Assembly: GCA_963931925.1 (NCBI GenBank) | Contig: OZ007569.1 | Coordinates: 41,628,021 to 41,692,020 of the forward strand | Source of the DNA: Onchidella celtica | Taxonomy: Eukaryota; Mollusca; Gastropoda; Systellommatophora; Onchidiidae | Direction of reading: 5' to 3' | DNA length: 64,000 nucleotides | Part shown: positions 34,367 to 47,300 of the stretch, piece by piece | How positions within the stretch are numbered: the first letter of the stretch is position 1 | Layout of the letters: every line of letters starts with the position of its first letter | Translations under genes and position numbers: made by a program | Notes under the pieces: generated by a model | Databases searched by the model: none | What the model saw: only the letters and a program-made list of their open reading frames with translations | What the model was told of the DNA's origin: nothing

Positions 34367-37300
34367 CATCAGATTTACCAGGACAAAAGCATGGACCGAT
34401 TAGAAATTGATAAAAAAAAGTCGAAGAAACATACCAAATCCTGAAATTTCTAGTGATTTAGATTAATTTTGTAACACCGTACTAGAACATTTCTTTGGAC
34501 TTTGCCCTACAGAACATCTGCATGATATTTCATCCATTATTAAAGTCTGTCTAGTGTTGATGCTGTTATCTTGTGGCTTTTACCAATCTCAGCCTTTTAG
34601 ACAAAAAATGATGATGATTATATAAAAACACTGATTTGTTTATTATTATTATTATTTGCCAAACAACAGTGCAAAATAAAACAATGAATAGGTTTGAAAA
34701 CTGTTATTAAAAGCTGAGGATTACATTTTATCATGCTTTTGTCCTTCCTGGATTTACGCCAAACTGAAAGTTGTGCAAATCCAAATTGTTTGATAATCAC
34801 TGGAGATTAGTGCAGACTTCCATGAGGAGCTGCAAGATATTTTCTCAACAGTGTAGGCAATCTTGTGAATATTTTAAGAAAAATAAGATACAAGGGCGGA
34901 GATAAAATTATTGAGGCAGAATCAGGATATTTTACAATTCACACTTCAGTGTTTGTAAGACTTTGAAATGATCTTGTGTATCCATAGAATTTTGTAAAAA
35001 TTTAAAGAGTAAATATGTACACATTTAGGCGATGAATCTCTTCTGTTTTTCTATTTGAGAAAGAAATCAATTCACCAATTCAATCACTTTGCATATATAT
35101 CGATTCACATTTCACAACCATGCAGCTTGATGTAAAAGGTGAGGGTCTGCAATTAGCAAAGCATCATACAGCATCTCATTCAAGATGATGTGTGTGCATT
35201 TTTTTTTTTAAGGAAAAAAAAAACATTCTTGTTGTTTTAGTCGTTATCCATGCTCTAACATTTCAATTGATCCCTCACCAAGTGGATTAATGTCTATTGA
35301 AACCAAAGGGCTGTATCCAGTGTTGAAAGTGATCGGTAAAGCAATTCAGCAGTTGAAATGATCCTAAGTGGGAAATTTAGTCTCAACTTAAAGACAAGCT
35401 TGGTTGAAAGAGTGAAATATATTATTAAAGGGATGGTGAATTGCTACATTTCTTCTGCGTTCAAAAACAGTTCAATCTTCTTTGGTCAATAGCAGCGCAG
35501 TGCCTGTTTTTAGGATTCATTAATTGTAAACACTAATTATTTCAGTGAAATGATGCAGAAGTTTGGAAGAGACAGTTTCAAACAACAAACACTGTATTAG
35601 TATCTTAAATTGCTTTTGGCTGGATGGAGCCCTCTACTGTAAATGCTGATAAAAAAATGTGCTTCTGATGTGGCATTGATTTATCAAACTTGTGCAATAT
35701 TTTCCCATTTCATAATATGTCATGAAAATAAAATATCAAGAGACCATGCATCTCAAACCTTACATGTATATAAACAATGGACATATTCATGCTTTAATAT
35801 AATTTTTTATCATTTTATCATGCAGCATAGTTTTCATTATGTCAGTTTATGTTTGTTTTGCTAATGTCCAGCTATTTTCTTGACTCATCCTTGATGCTTA
35901 ATACAGTGATTTGATATGACCTTTAATTACATCCTGCTGAATATGCAATAGATGTTGGGGGATCTGTTTTGGTTTTAACAGATTCTCGGTATGAGTGTTA
36001 TTCTGAGTGGCCATACATTGTAATATGGCACACATTATCAACCATTTGCAGCGTGAGTAGAAATTACTCAAATGCCTTCCTTTGTGTCGCGTTTCTTGGA
36101 TCTATGAAGACCTGAGGGAATGATTATTTTGAACACCAGAAGTGTTTCAATTTTGTTACTATTTTACACACTCTGCTCTTGCCAGCAGATCCTTCCAAGC
36201 TTATGCAAAGATAAACAAAAAATCACCAAGGAGAAAATTGTTCACATCCAACATTTTCATTGGTTCATGATAATATTAATGAGGTGTTTTTCTCATGACA
36301 TTTTGCTTGTTTTCACGTGTCTCTCATTAATGATGGATGTTGTAAAATTGTTGTACCTACTTTTGTGAGGTGCTTTTTTTTTTTTTTGTCATGAAGCTCT
36401 TTCTTTGCTCATAATTTTTATACAGTAATTTGGTAATAAAATTTATAATTTCATGGCTGTTCAAAATTCTTTGAAAGAAAATGGAAAAAGAAGTAAAACT
36501 TTTGTCTTCTTTTTGTGTACAAACTAATTGCAGAGACTAAATTCGAAATTTAAGTTAATTCAGTACTGCTTGGTCCAAAGGTATTGTCTGTTGGCCTTAT
36601 TTTACCTTGTTGTCTCGTTGTGTGAATGAGTCTAAAATGAGTTATTATGAATGCTGGCATAATGACTTTTGTGGTGCCCTTTTATGGGGTTTAATCCACA
36701 CTGTTGAGGTAGTAGAGTGGTCTGCATGTTGTCAGAGCTGTTAATATTAGCTGTTACCACTTACAAAGTCTGCTGTATTGGTTGGTGGGTTATAGTGTTG
36801 TGATTCGCTGTGTAAGCATGTGATATTATTTCTGTCAGCCTCCTGCCATATGTTGAATATTTTTTTTAGATGGTTTTTAGATTTGGTTGCTTATTATTTT
36901 AATCATGTGTCTGGATACCTGATCGATTAAGAGAAAACACGTTCACTATGATTTAAGAATCTGTTCAAAGTTTTTGATTTCATTTTAAAAAACAAGCTTT
37001 CCGCAAAGGAAATGCTTTAAATTCAAATATTTCCGTTTCAATTCTTTGATTGCAAACGTTCCTTACCAAGAGTTCTATCAGATGCATGTGTCTGACAGCA
37101 CATGTTCTTGTCTTCTGCATTGTCAGTAACATTGAAACAGCATCAAAATGCATCAAGATTAAGCCAAGTAAATGCGTTTCATAGAAGTCCAAACCTGTAC
37201 CTCTTCTCTTTTGCATAGAATGGCGTGCAGTCAAAACATTATCCTCACGATAAGGGTTCAGACTGAAGCTTTGAAGATAAGTAGTCCAGCTGAAATGTTC

Positions 37301-37695
37301 AAATTTTATTTTCAGAAATCTTTTTCTTTTCGTGTTGTCAATTGTGAATCTGCTCACTGGATATGCAACTCTGCAAGAGAGAAAGCTTACTATTACATTA
37401 CATTCACAAAAGGCTGAATATTGTATTCTCTGTTGTATCATCAAAAAATTCCATTTTTCTATTGTTGCTTGTCAATCTTTGATGATGACTATGTTCATTG
37501 TTCACCACTTTGCTCACCATATGCTGCTACTTTGCAATCATAAGTTTTCTTTTGTATTTAGGGTTTAAACTAGTAGAATATACTGCTGCCGGTATAATTT
37601 TTGGTAATGAGTTTGAATTAGGCAGACTTGTTGCTTTTCTTTTTTTATATCACAAATAAGTATATTTTTATAATAAACATCAGTTACAAAGATCT
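34367..37695 (+). other. fos 3' untranslated region (extent inferred)
   Basis: No coding frame follows the stop codon for over 3 kb. The sequence is AT-rich, with an AT tract at 34636-34658 and scattered ATTTA. fos mRNAs are commonly unstable through AU-rich elements, so this fits, though I see no dense ARE cluster. AATAAA signals occur at 34675, 36435 and 37672; the last is followed by a T/GT-rich stretch (37700-37725), making it the best distal polyadenylation site. Confidence 0.45.
37672..37677 (+). terminator. Candidate distal fos polyadenylation signal
   Basis: AATAAA is followed about 20-50 nt later by TGTATTGTTTTGTGTGCTTT, a typical downstream GT/T-rich element. Nearer AATAAA copies (34675-34680, 36435-36440) could give shorter transcripts. 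Confidence 0.4.
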
Positions 37696-37725
37696 TTCCA
37701 TGTATTGTTTTGTGTGCTTTTTATT

Positions 37726-40700
37726 TTCTTTCCATTATTACCACATTTAAATCACATAGCATTTACTGCAGGCCAGATTTGTTTACAAAGTGAGTTTAGT
37801 TGGACATTAGATTAAATAGATTTTTTTTTGCAAGTTAGTTAGATCTCACTACAAATTGCCTAAGACAAAGTATTTTGACATTTACCTTAATTAACATCAA
37901 CAGTAATTTGCCAGAGCTAATGCTGGTACTCTGGTAATAGAACATTTTCTAGACATTCGGACAAATATGTCACCAAAAGACTTTTATCACACTCTGCATA
38001 AGAGCATTGTGAAGTAGGTGTAATATAACTCATGATTTAGGACTCATAGTGTACATATACTCAGATGTATAGAATGAGAGCCCTCGTAGTATGAATAATT
38101 ATGGAAATAAATTCTGGCTAACTAAATCATGTTTCTTTGTCAAAGTTCACCTCTGATATGATAAGAAGATCTGGGAGAAAATATTACTGGATGTATGGTC
38201 TCTGATCTTTGTCTGTTCGAGAACTGCACATGTCAGATGGTCTTCAGCTTGATGTCAAAGATTATACCACATCATCATCATTACATCGAAATGTTAATAA
38301 TTTAGCTCCTGGTACTCTAAAAATTCGACAGTGTGTCATTATAACTTTGTAGCGCATTTGTTAACTCATCCATCCTTCCATCCATTAGTCTGTTCATCCA
38401 AACATCTGTCCATCCATTCATCATTTTCTCCATCCAATGCAGATCATAGTTTATTATCACTCGCCCCATACTGGAAGTGGATGATCATGATGATTTGAGG
38501 ATAAATGTAAATGCATGCATTTCATGACTCCATGCACTGAAGAGTTTTGTTCTCCTTGGGTAGCCTTTATCACATCAAATTGTTTAAATACATTTGAAAA
38601 TAAACGGAACGGCACTTTAGTATAAGTAATTCGAAAAGAGAAAATTAAAATATGTAAAGTATATTGTAGAACACTTGTAACCCATCTATTATGAGACAGC
38701 GGAAAGCACTGCTTTATCAGATGGTGTTACCTCCAATGATAGGACTTGTAAAGCTGTTGACAAGGCCCAGAAGAGAAGCAGTGTGCTGTAGACAAGAATG
38801 TGTGACCCCATAATTGTGTCATTTATGTTGAGTGACACTTTTAAAAAGCAACTTCAAACATACTGGATTTCACAGTCCGCCACTTTGACAGAACCAGTAC
38901 ATCTTACTTTCTGGTATAATAATTAATACGTGCACACACACAAAGAGGTGTCTTAAAAGGAAGTTATAAAGAAAACGAAGGTGCCTTAATAGGAGAACTG
39001 ACAGAACTCTTCCAGTGCCCCACTTACTCTATGGGTCTATGCAATACCATTCCATTATCAGATAATAAGAATACTACTTTTTGACACTCTTATTGACACA
39101 GTGCCTACCTTGAGCTTTTTGTTCCATGTTGCATTGACTTTTTTCTTCATCATCAGCATAATGCAGATTGGCTGCCACATGGAATAGTTGTGAATATTTT
39201 GAAATAACTTGTGAACGCTTGAAGTAAACCAAGAAAAGGTCACTGTTGAGCAGCATGAGTTTAATTACCCAGAAAGATAAGATTATTTGTTCCTAAATTT
39301 AATTCATTCGCTTCTGGCAACTTCAGCGTTATGCAAATTTCTAACAAATATGGTCAAGATATCCTGACATTCATCGTACATTATTTAAGATTTCGGCTAT
39401 GATGATAAAACAAAGATTTTAAAAATTTTTTAGCAGTGTTCACCTCTGAAATGTTAAATTTATCAGGCATATATTGTCACTGATCTGGAAAGCAAGTTTT
39501 ATCACCTGCTTCAAGCCTAGCTAATTGATATGCGTGACGTTATGATTTATGAAAAAGAATTACTACATGTGCTGACGTATCAAGAAATGTTGTATTCAAC
39601 TATTGCAAATTGTATTCATCACAAACTATTTTTACACTGTAGATTTAGTCCTAACAATAGAATATTAAAATGTTTGCCCATGAAATAGAATGAATATTCA
39701 AATATTGTCTGTGCATGATAACTGCATACTTTTTCTGACTGTTACCGTACTCCATGGCTTGGGTTTCAAATGCCATTTCTTGTGAGTTATTAGGTTTTAC
39801 TTTGTAAACTTTCTTCCCAATGCAAGCAATGATTTATATGATTTTACACCTTGCACATATTTGCATTTTTCCCTCACACAGAGTCAGAAAGACTTAGAAT
39901 TCATTGTTATAATAATCATTGGTTCATTCAAGGAAATTTTTTGCCTTATTCTGAGTAAGCATGAAAAATGAAGACCCGAAAAAAAAAAATAGTTTAGCTG
40001 ATAGAACATTAAAAAAAAAATATAGGTGTGTCAAGTGAAAACCACTACAACAATATTTTCTTTTTGCATAATTTGTAAAACATTGAAAATGGTTGAAATT
40101 AGTGTTGATATTATTTACAAATTTGTCACACTGGTTTGTTGTTTTTTTTAAAAAACAAAATGTCATCATTATTACACTTCCTGTTGGTATAATGTTACAC
40201 TAGTATTTCAACAGCAGAAATAAGATCCTTCTGGAAAACATAATGATATTTGATTTCTGGATGTTTATTAAAAAAAAAAAAAAAAATTGTGAACATAATT
40301 CAACTTTTAAGTATTTCATCAGAGAGCACAAGTTTAAGCAGTTATCATCAGGTCTTGTTTAGCAGGGGTGATCAGGAATACCAAATGTCCAATGAGGGGC
40401 AAGTCCGCTAAAAATAATGACGTCAGAGGATGGAATATTTTTGTCAAAACAAACATAAGTCCTGCCTGTCGTTTTACGGTCAAGTTCAATTCATGAATGG
40501 GCATTTTGGTGATTTTTTTAAAAGCATTTTTTTTATATGCCTCTAGAAATTTGCGAGAGAAGTTTAATAAAGAAAAAAAAAAAAGAACATGTGACAGACT
40601 AAAATGGAAAACTACAGATTATCTTAGACATATAATCATTGTCAACATCACCCCCCGTCCCCCCTTTCTCTTTTCGACCCAGAACAATTACTGAAATGAG

Positions 40701-41047
40701 AATCTCAGTGACTAGTAGGCCTATGGTATGTTCCTCTTTCTCATATTTGCTGAATTGCTGCTAATATTGGGCATTTTTCTGTTGGATAAGCCTTTAAAAT
40801 GTCTTGCTAGTTGTAAGCTAGGTTTTTTTATTTTTCTTTCCGTAAACCACGGTGCTAACTACAAACAATACTTCCAGTTTTTTTAAACGATATCTTTACT
40901 GGGTTCACTCCTTTTACTTGATTATTTGATACTTGAAGCCTCTGTATGCTTTAATCATGTCTTTTGTAATGCATTATTTAAGAAAATAAATGTATAAAAA
41001 AACAACAAACAAGCTCCATGACTGTATTTCAGTACGTGTTTGTGGCA

Positions 41048-41079
<32 letters not shown>

Positions 41080-41500
41080 ATTGATTGATGGTGATGGTAC
41101 AATTGATGAATTTTAGATCATTTTCTGTGCTGGAAAACTTTTGAACCACGAGTGTTCTTGTGGCTGCAATTTTCAACCTCTGCAGTTTCTGCAAAGTAAA
41201 ATAATTCAGTGCTGACCATTGCCATTCTCCACATCTTTCATCTTTGTCCTGTTCCACTTATGTTCTTTCCCTATAAGTTCACTTGACCATGTCTTTGTTG
41301 TTGTTTTTTTTTTACCAAACTCATAATTTTAAAATGACATTCAAAATAACAACAACAATAACAGAGAAAATAACAACAACAATAACAGAGAAAAAAACAA
41401 CAAAACAACTTAGGGCTGTGGTAGGCAAAAAAATGACGTAGTTTGTTTTGTGATGTCTTGTTGAAGTTTTAGGTCCATTTTAAATGCAATAAGGCAACCA
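37726..41500. other. Intergenic, AT-rich, no gene seen
   Basis: I found no supported gene. Short imperfect TCCATCCATTCAT-type repeats lie at about 38366-38435, and a (GA)n with a (TTGA)n edge lies at 41048-41090. AAC-rich stretches at 41345-41410 include a duplicated AATAACAACAACAATAACAG block. Confidence 0.5.
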
Positions 41501-41620
41501 GAGCTGAGATTTGGGTACTCGTCAGGCCGTCCTAGGAAATTTAGTCCCGCCCCATGAGATTCGAACCTGGATTTTTCCTCACAAGCCCTTTAACCAGCAG
41601 GCCACTGCTCTGGCTGCAAG
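41500..41620 (-). mobile_element. tRNA-derived SINE fragment
   Basis: On the minus strand an A-box-like TGGCCTGCTGGTTAAAGG (41588-41605) and a good B box, GGTTCGAATCTC (41556-41567), have roughly tRNA spacing. The rest does not fold as a tRNA with CCA-adjacent stems, so a SINE head or a decayed tRNA pseudogene is more likely than a working tRNA. Anticodon and tail are not identifiable. Confidence 0.45.
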
Positions 41621-41702
41621 ACCTTGCTACACAGCAGAAAATAGAATAAATTCAAGTCACTTATTTTACTCAAGTTTGATCATCACTTTTTCAAACTGTA
41701 AA

Positions 41703-41711
41703 TTTACAACC
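41703..41711. repeat. Target-site duplication (3' copy) of the RNase H LINE
   Basis: TTTACAACC directly flanks the (TTC)n tail and recurs exactly at 44322-44330, at the other end of the LINE. This supports insertion by target-primed reverse transcription with 5' truncation. Confidence 0.55.
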
Positions 41712-41750
41712 GCTTCTTCTTCTTCTTCTGCGTTCTTCGTGTCAGACTAT

Positions 41751-42677
41751 TTATATCAGGAGGCCGGTAGCCTTTATGAAGGATGCTGTGCTCCCGAGTT
41801 CCTCTGCTGTCCCATATAGCTTGGTGTGTAGTGCCGCACCTCGGGGCCAGCTGTTTTCCCTCTGTTCTCTGTATAGGGGGCATTGTTGGAGGACATGTTC
41901 TGCATTCTCTGGGCAGTTTCCACATGGGCATGTCTCAGTTTCTCCAACCCTGAATTTTTTGTAAAGGTGCTGCCGGAGTCTGTTATGTCCAGTTCTCAGC
42001 CTAAAAATGATAGTTTGCTCCTTTCTGCTGAGCAAGTATATCACATCGTCTGTTACATGGCTTGGGTGACTTTGTTTCCACTTGGATTTCAAGGCTGCCT
42101 TAATGTGACTTTTAGCTTCTGAGACTGTTATGTTTTCTCTGACTTGGGGGAAGTTTGCGCCATTTTTTGCCAGAGTGTCTGCCTTATCATTTTCAATGAT
42201 GTTACAGTGGCCAGGGATCCACTGGAGAACCACGTTGCTTGCTGTGTGGCATAACTGCACTAAGGCAGAGGTGAGTTTGTTTTGATGATAATCATGTGAA
42301 CTTTGAAGGGCCTGCAGGACTGACCTAGCATCTGTGAGAATAACTATTTTGTTGTTGTAGATGTCTCGGTTTTGTAAGTTTAGCGCAGCTTCTAGTATGG
42401 CTTCTGTTTCTGCTCTATAGTTGGTAGAATATTTCCCTGTGGGTAGTGATAGTTCTGATTCTTCCCCATTCGTCCATTGGATATGTACACCACCTCCTCC
42501 ATCTCTTACGGCTTCTTGTGCTGACCCGTCCGTGAATACCCGGATCCAGCTGTTTTGTGGATAAGAGCTGTCCAGCATTTCCTGTGTGAGTGATTGAAGC
42601 TCTACCGTGGACTGATTGGTCTTGGAGGGATGCCATAAATGGTGTCTTTGATTAGGGGAAAGTGTTGTCTTTCCCAT
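41751..42677 (-). CDS. LINE RNase H domain and C-terminal zinc motif
   Basis: This 308-residue open frame encodes a type-I RNase H. All expected catalytic positions are present: Asp50 (FTDGS), Glu90 (NYRAETEA), Asp116 (ILTDARS), His157 (WIPGHCN) and Asp164/167 (ENDKAD). It would remove the RNA strand during element replication. A Cys-x-Cys-x2-Cys-x5-His-x4-Cys cluster (residues 250-266) follows, as in many LINE C-termini. The shown start is only an internal Met; the frame is cut from the upstream part by a shift at a G/C homopolymer (42722-42734). The protein itself is otherwise unbroken. Confidence 0.85.
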   Translation of the reverse strand: MGKTTLSPNQRHHLWHPSKTNQSTVELQSLTQEMLDSSYPQNSWIRVFTDGSAQEAVRDGGGGVHIQWTNGEESELSLPTGKYSTNYRAETEAILEAALNLQNRDIYNNKIVILTDARSVLQALQSSHDYHQNKLTSALVQLCHTASNVVLQWIPGHCNIIENDKADTLAKNGANFPQVRENITVSEAKSHIKAALKSKWKQSHPSHVTDDVIYLLSRKEQTIIFRLRTGHNRLRQHLYKKFRVGETETCPCGNCPENAEHVLQQCPLYREQRENSWPRGAALHTKLYGTAEELGSTASFIKATGLLI

Positions 42678-42734
42678 GGAGGGCAGCAGTCAACCTCTGT
42701 AAGGTCCTCGTCTTCATCTATGGGGGGGGGGGGG

Positions 42735-42868
42735 GATTTTAAGGTTGTTTAACTGTTGTCTAGCTGATTTTATAAAGCTGGTTCTTTTTAGTCTGCTTTT
42801 CTGTTGGTTTCTTTACTCTATCATTCATAGGGTGATTTCGAAGGTTTTGAAACTTGGTTAGCTGTGAG
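42735..42868 (-). pseudogene. LINE linker between RT and RNase H (right of solo LTR)
   Basis: The minus strand reads SQLTKFQNLRNHPMNDRVKK, typical of the basic linker between LINE reverse transcriptase and RNase H. It joins in frame to GKLT at 44039 once the LTR and one copy of its duplication are disregarded. The homopolymer of about 13 G at 42722-42734 then breaks the frame to the RNase H ORF. Confidence 0.7.
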
Positions 42869-42873
42869 GTTAG

Positions 42874-44033
42874 TGTCACAAATCCCAGACTGGGAGATGT
42901 AATAATTATAACAGGACAACAATCACGAACGAACACGTATAACACTTAACAGAACAACCCATCAGACTCACACATTTATTAAACATAAAGATAAAGATAA
43001 CAGTGCAATTACATACATTATATTATTCTAATCAACTGCCGTCCAACGGCCTTGTTTCCCTCAAGCACTCTTCCTCGGGTCCACAACCCGGTAGTTACTT
43101 TTAAATACACGTCGGCTTCAGCCTCTCCACTCAATGTCTTAATAACACATTCCTATGGCAATAACACCTGAGCATTCCAAGAGCTCCTCAACATGGCAAT
43201 AGCACGTTAATAGTTCAATTCACATTAATATCACAATAGCACAGTCGTATATCACTATCACATGTAGTACATCTTAAGAGCACATTAACAATTATATACA
43301 CATCCCTGTCTGTGGCCAGACTGCCACGACTCATGCGCCCCTCCTGTCCTGCTCGACAGCTTCACTCCACTGGCCTATGCGTAGCCTTCGGCCCTATGCT
43401 GGCCTATCCCCTGTGCTAGTTCGCTTACCGCGGGTGGCGTCTCTGCCCGACCCCGGCACCTACAAGAAGAACATTACATTGGTATAATACCATACCATTT
43501 CTAACCACTTCACCCCTCATTACAAACCATGAAGCGTACACACAATAGTCCACCTTTCACTCACCACACATCTTACGGTAACACACCTCCACCGTACCAC
43601 ACAGCACTCACTCTCGCTACGAATCCATGAACCTAACTTACATCTATCGCTCATGGCGCACATTTCTATACACAGTAATCACTGACTTCCACATTCCTCA
43701 CATATACTTATTTACATCATGGTCATAGGCGAATATAATACATCAATCATCATAATTATAAATCATAGTTCAACCTACCAGTCATCACTGGAAAACTCAT
43801 CACAATCTCCCGACTGCCTCTGATCTCACGTCTGTCCCCTGGGACCTCTTTAACTTGCAGTGATCTGACTATTCAGATTTTGCCTCTACTACGCCTCAAC
43901 TTCACTCACAACATGCACGCTTTACGTCAACTAACAGAAGTCAATACAGGTGAGCAGCCTCCCTATCCCGTGAGTCAGTCCTACACTTCCATGCCCCCGT
44001 AATCCTTGAATCCCGCTCACTCCACTCGTGACA
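42874..44033. mobile_element. Solo LTR, 1160 bp, inside the LINE
   Basis: The segment starts TGTCAC and ends GTGACA, and is flanked by an exact 5-bp duplication, GTTAG (42869-42873 and 44034-44038). TG...CA ends, inverted tips and a 5-bp duplication are diagnostic of LTR retrotransposons. No gag or pol is inside, so it is a solo LTR left by recombination. A minus-strand AATAAA near 42975, followed by GT-rich sequence, suggests minus orientation. Its ends differ from the LTR at 2083-2257, so it is another family. Confidence 0.85.
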
Positions 44034-44038
44034 GTTAG

Positions 44039-44321
44039 TTTTCCATTTTTTCTGTCCTCCAGTGGTTGTAAACCAGTGATGCTCTCCATCTCTACAATAG
44101 GTGTGGATTTCATTCCCCCGGTGATAATTCGAAGGCTCTGGTTTTGGATGCGTTCCACTCTCTGGAAATTGCTCTTTGCTGCTGCTCCCCATGCTGAGAT
44201 ACCATACTCCAGAACCGGACGTATGTATCCGGTGTAGGTTTTCTTGAGTATGTTTTGTGCTGCACCCCAGTCTGTGCCTGCCAACTTTTTTAGGAGCGCA
44301 ATCCGCTGCATTGCTTTAGTT
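44039..44321 (-). pseudogene. LINE reverse transcriptase, C-terminal fragment
   Basis: The minus strand encodes MQRIALLKKLAGTDWGAAQN and YIRPVLEYGISAWG, standard sequence from the end of the reverse-transcriptase region of RNase H-bearing LINEs. It reads on to LEDRKNGKLT, where the solo LTR interrupts it. The catalytic palm lies farther upstream and is missing, so the copy could not move by itself. Confidence 0.85.
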
Positions 44322-44339
44322 TTTACAACCCCTGATATT

Positions 44340-47300
44340 TTGGAATTGTCCCTTAAAGGTTGTTGTTTTTTTTAAAAATTAGTTTGACGTTTTACAAAAA
44401 TGAAACAAATGAAACTGAAAATTGGCGAGATACAATAAATTACGCATTAGTGTATCACCAGTCCAAGAGTATGCTGCTCGAGTTTGATCAAGCCTTTCAT
44501 CTCTCTGAATATCTCTGGCGTGTATCCAAAATAAAACACCCGTGCGAATATCAGCTTTGTGTAATCCATCTTTTAAAACTACTTAGATCTAAATTTTATC
44601 TTAATATTAGACATAAATGTGGAGTTAAATCATGAAACAACCAAACTAACGCATCCATTTCACGGATCTAGATTGATTAGCAGATCATCATTTTTCAAAC
44701 TTCCCGAAACATTAGTCTTGAAACTTAATTAACTTTCCTCTTCCTTGATCGCTATCAGCTGTGCTAATCAAAGACAAGTGTCATTCTAGAAGGGTGTGGT
44801 TTCTCAAACGAGTCCGTAGTGCTATGGTCAAGTGTGCTGGTTTGAAACATGCTTTTTTTTTTTCATTCACCGCATGTGTAATTAGAGTAGTGGAAGCGAA
44901 CTGCCCTCTGCTCTCATCGTTGATTCACGCAAATTTGTCACCTTGGGGTCTGGGGACAAGAACTTAGAATAAGCCTGCTGCTGTTCAGTAACTTGGATTA
45001 AAGTGAACACCATTTTTTTAAAATTTAACTTGAGAGTATGAAGTACTGAAATATATTCTGAAGCTTTCAGAAAAAAATATTAACATTGTTTCTATCAATG
45101 CATTTCATTACCGGTACTAGCAATTTCTCGTGATTTTTGCTCTGTACCATTTTTCTTTGCGTTGCATGAAATAATTAGAACTTATAACTGTTTGATTCAG
45201 TGGAGTTTCTGTTTCCTAGGTGACACTTATAAGTTTCATGTTTCATTATGAAAGGCTGAAAGGTTCGGACATCGCAGCAATTAATGTTTTGGATCGCGAG
45301 GAGGCAATTTTCAAGTACCGGGACAATTATTAAAAATTTGACAGTATTTGATTCATTTGGGTGTCAAAGAGTGTTTTTTTGTCTTTTTTTCCTATATTTA
45401 TCGCATAATTTCAGTCAGCTCGTTGAGCCAGTGACAAGTTCAACGCTTCTGTGGGCGGGAAATTTCGCCATCTTTCAGTCAGTGCGAATTGAAACTATAC
45501 ATAGAGTACAGTTACTGTCCCCTGTTTTAACCCGCACGATGTCAATGACGGGAAACAACTCCTAATAACGACAGGAAGTTTCCGAATGTCCACAAAGTGC
45601 CATCATCTTATGATGTGTTCTTTGTGATTGCTCTGTCTCTCCAGGCAGTGGCGTAGCCAGTTTAAGGGTCCCCTGATTTCCAACAGTGTGGTGATAGAAA
45701 AGAGAGTTAAGAGAGATACCAGTAGGCCTACCACTATAGGACCAATGAAAGTTTCATGGACAGAAGATGGGCGACGCTACTGCCTGCTGAACGTGATTTT
45801 TTTGTTTTTTCTGCCAATCACATAGACCCCCAAGCACTGGAAAATTTGTTCTGCCTGCAGATGTATGTCTATTTTTAATATTGTTCACTTTGGTTTGGAG
45901 AGTTATAAGTGGTTTTGACCAGAACCGGCTTATTCATCAGCCCATGCAATTGTTAATGCTGACAATTTTGTCTCTTCCTGCTCTGCCCTGCCAATGTTTC
46001 CCACGAGACATTTCAGTATTGAAGAATTTCAGTTTGAAGTCTCTGTAATTTTGATTTCAACCACTATGAACCTTGTGACATTAAGTATTTATATTCCAAC
46101 TGGTGTGAACCTGATGACATACATGTATTTATTGCTTTGTTTTCTTGTAGGCGTCTCCCCAATTGTAACTATCCATCCATCCATCTATCCATCTGCCCGT
46201 CCGTTCTACCATCAGCTTGTCTGTCTGTCTGTCTGTTATCATATCTTTTTGTCTGCCTGTCTGTCAATAAAAGCATTGATTCAATGGTGTGTAAGAAAAA
46301 GCCACTCATCAAAGCTTATTCTGTATCCTATGTCTCCCCTCCTGCTAACACACACAAATTTTCAGCTCAAGTACTTTCTCGATTTACTTTGTATCTATAC
46401 AACTAGCTCTCAGATTGTTTGATGCCTCATCCGATTACAGGGAAAAACCTGCTCGAAGTATGACAAATCAGAAGTGCGTTGTTTTAACGCAATAAGGGAA
46501 GCCAACTCGTGATCGAAGGCTGTACCATGTCATGTTTTGTGGGTTTTTCTCATTTTCCCCCCGCCCCCAAAAGGATGGTAAGAGTTACTTAGACTTGTTG
46601 TTGGGTATCGATATCTCGTCTATGTCTTTATCTTGTGTGTATGTGTGTGTCTCCTTTGCAATTTCTGTGATTTTTTTTCGGGGGGGGGTGAGGGGAGGGG
46701 GGTGGCTGGGGGCTCTTTTTGTGTATACAACATCCTGGAATAAAAATATGTCATCATGTGAATGGGACTTCCCGACAGTTTTTGTCAACGTTGTCTCTCT
46801 TCAGCCTCTTCACCCATTCGATGACAGAATGAATAGTGTCATGGCAATGAAATTGCAAGAATCTCCCTGGAAAAATTTTGGGGGGGGGGGGGGATGGACC
46901 GCCCACTTTCCGCTTCCAAGTCATCACTGACATACTTAACGTGTTAACGACCAGGACAAGTTATTTTAGAGACAGCTAAATCACGATGATAAACTTGAAC
47001 TCTTCTGTTGTCGGCAATGACAATGATAAATGTGACAGGGCTTTTTCCTAGCAAGAGAGCTTTGGCTTAAATTTGTGATACAAGTAAACAGAAAAAGTTG
47101 TAATAGTTTATAACTGAAGTCTTATGTCTTTTATAAAAATGGGACTTAATAGTTAACTAAACACTTTTCGTACGCTTGGCTCCAATACTCCGCCCCCCTT
47201 CTCTTCTACGAGCATGCGACTATTAGAATGGTGAATCTCCCTGATACGGACTTCATGTTTTAAACTATAAACGGTGGTTTGCTAGGACAATTCGAAATGT

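Larger units (their letters stand above)
41712..44321 (-). mobile_element. 5'-truncated LINE with RNase H, interrupted by a solo LTR
   Basis: The minus strand carries the end of a non-LTR reverse transcriptase, then RNase H, then a Cys-rich tail, and finishes in (GAA)n at 41713-41731. LINEs with a C-terminal RNase H belong to I-like groups (I, Nimb, Ingi and relatives); I cannot choose among them. The 5' end is truncated at the reverse-transcriptase thumb region. Nine-base duplications flank it. Without the inserted LTR the LINE remnant is about 1445 bp. Confidence 0.8.

Noticed and set aside
36980..37444. 154-codon open frame on the minus strand
   Set aside because: It lies in the presumed fos 3' untranslated region, has no recognisable domain or splice signals and a composition typical of chance frames.
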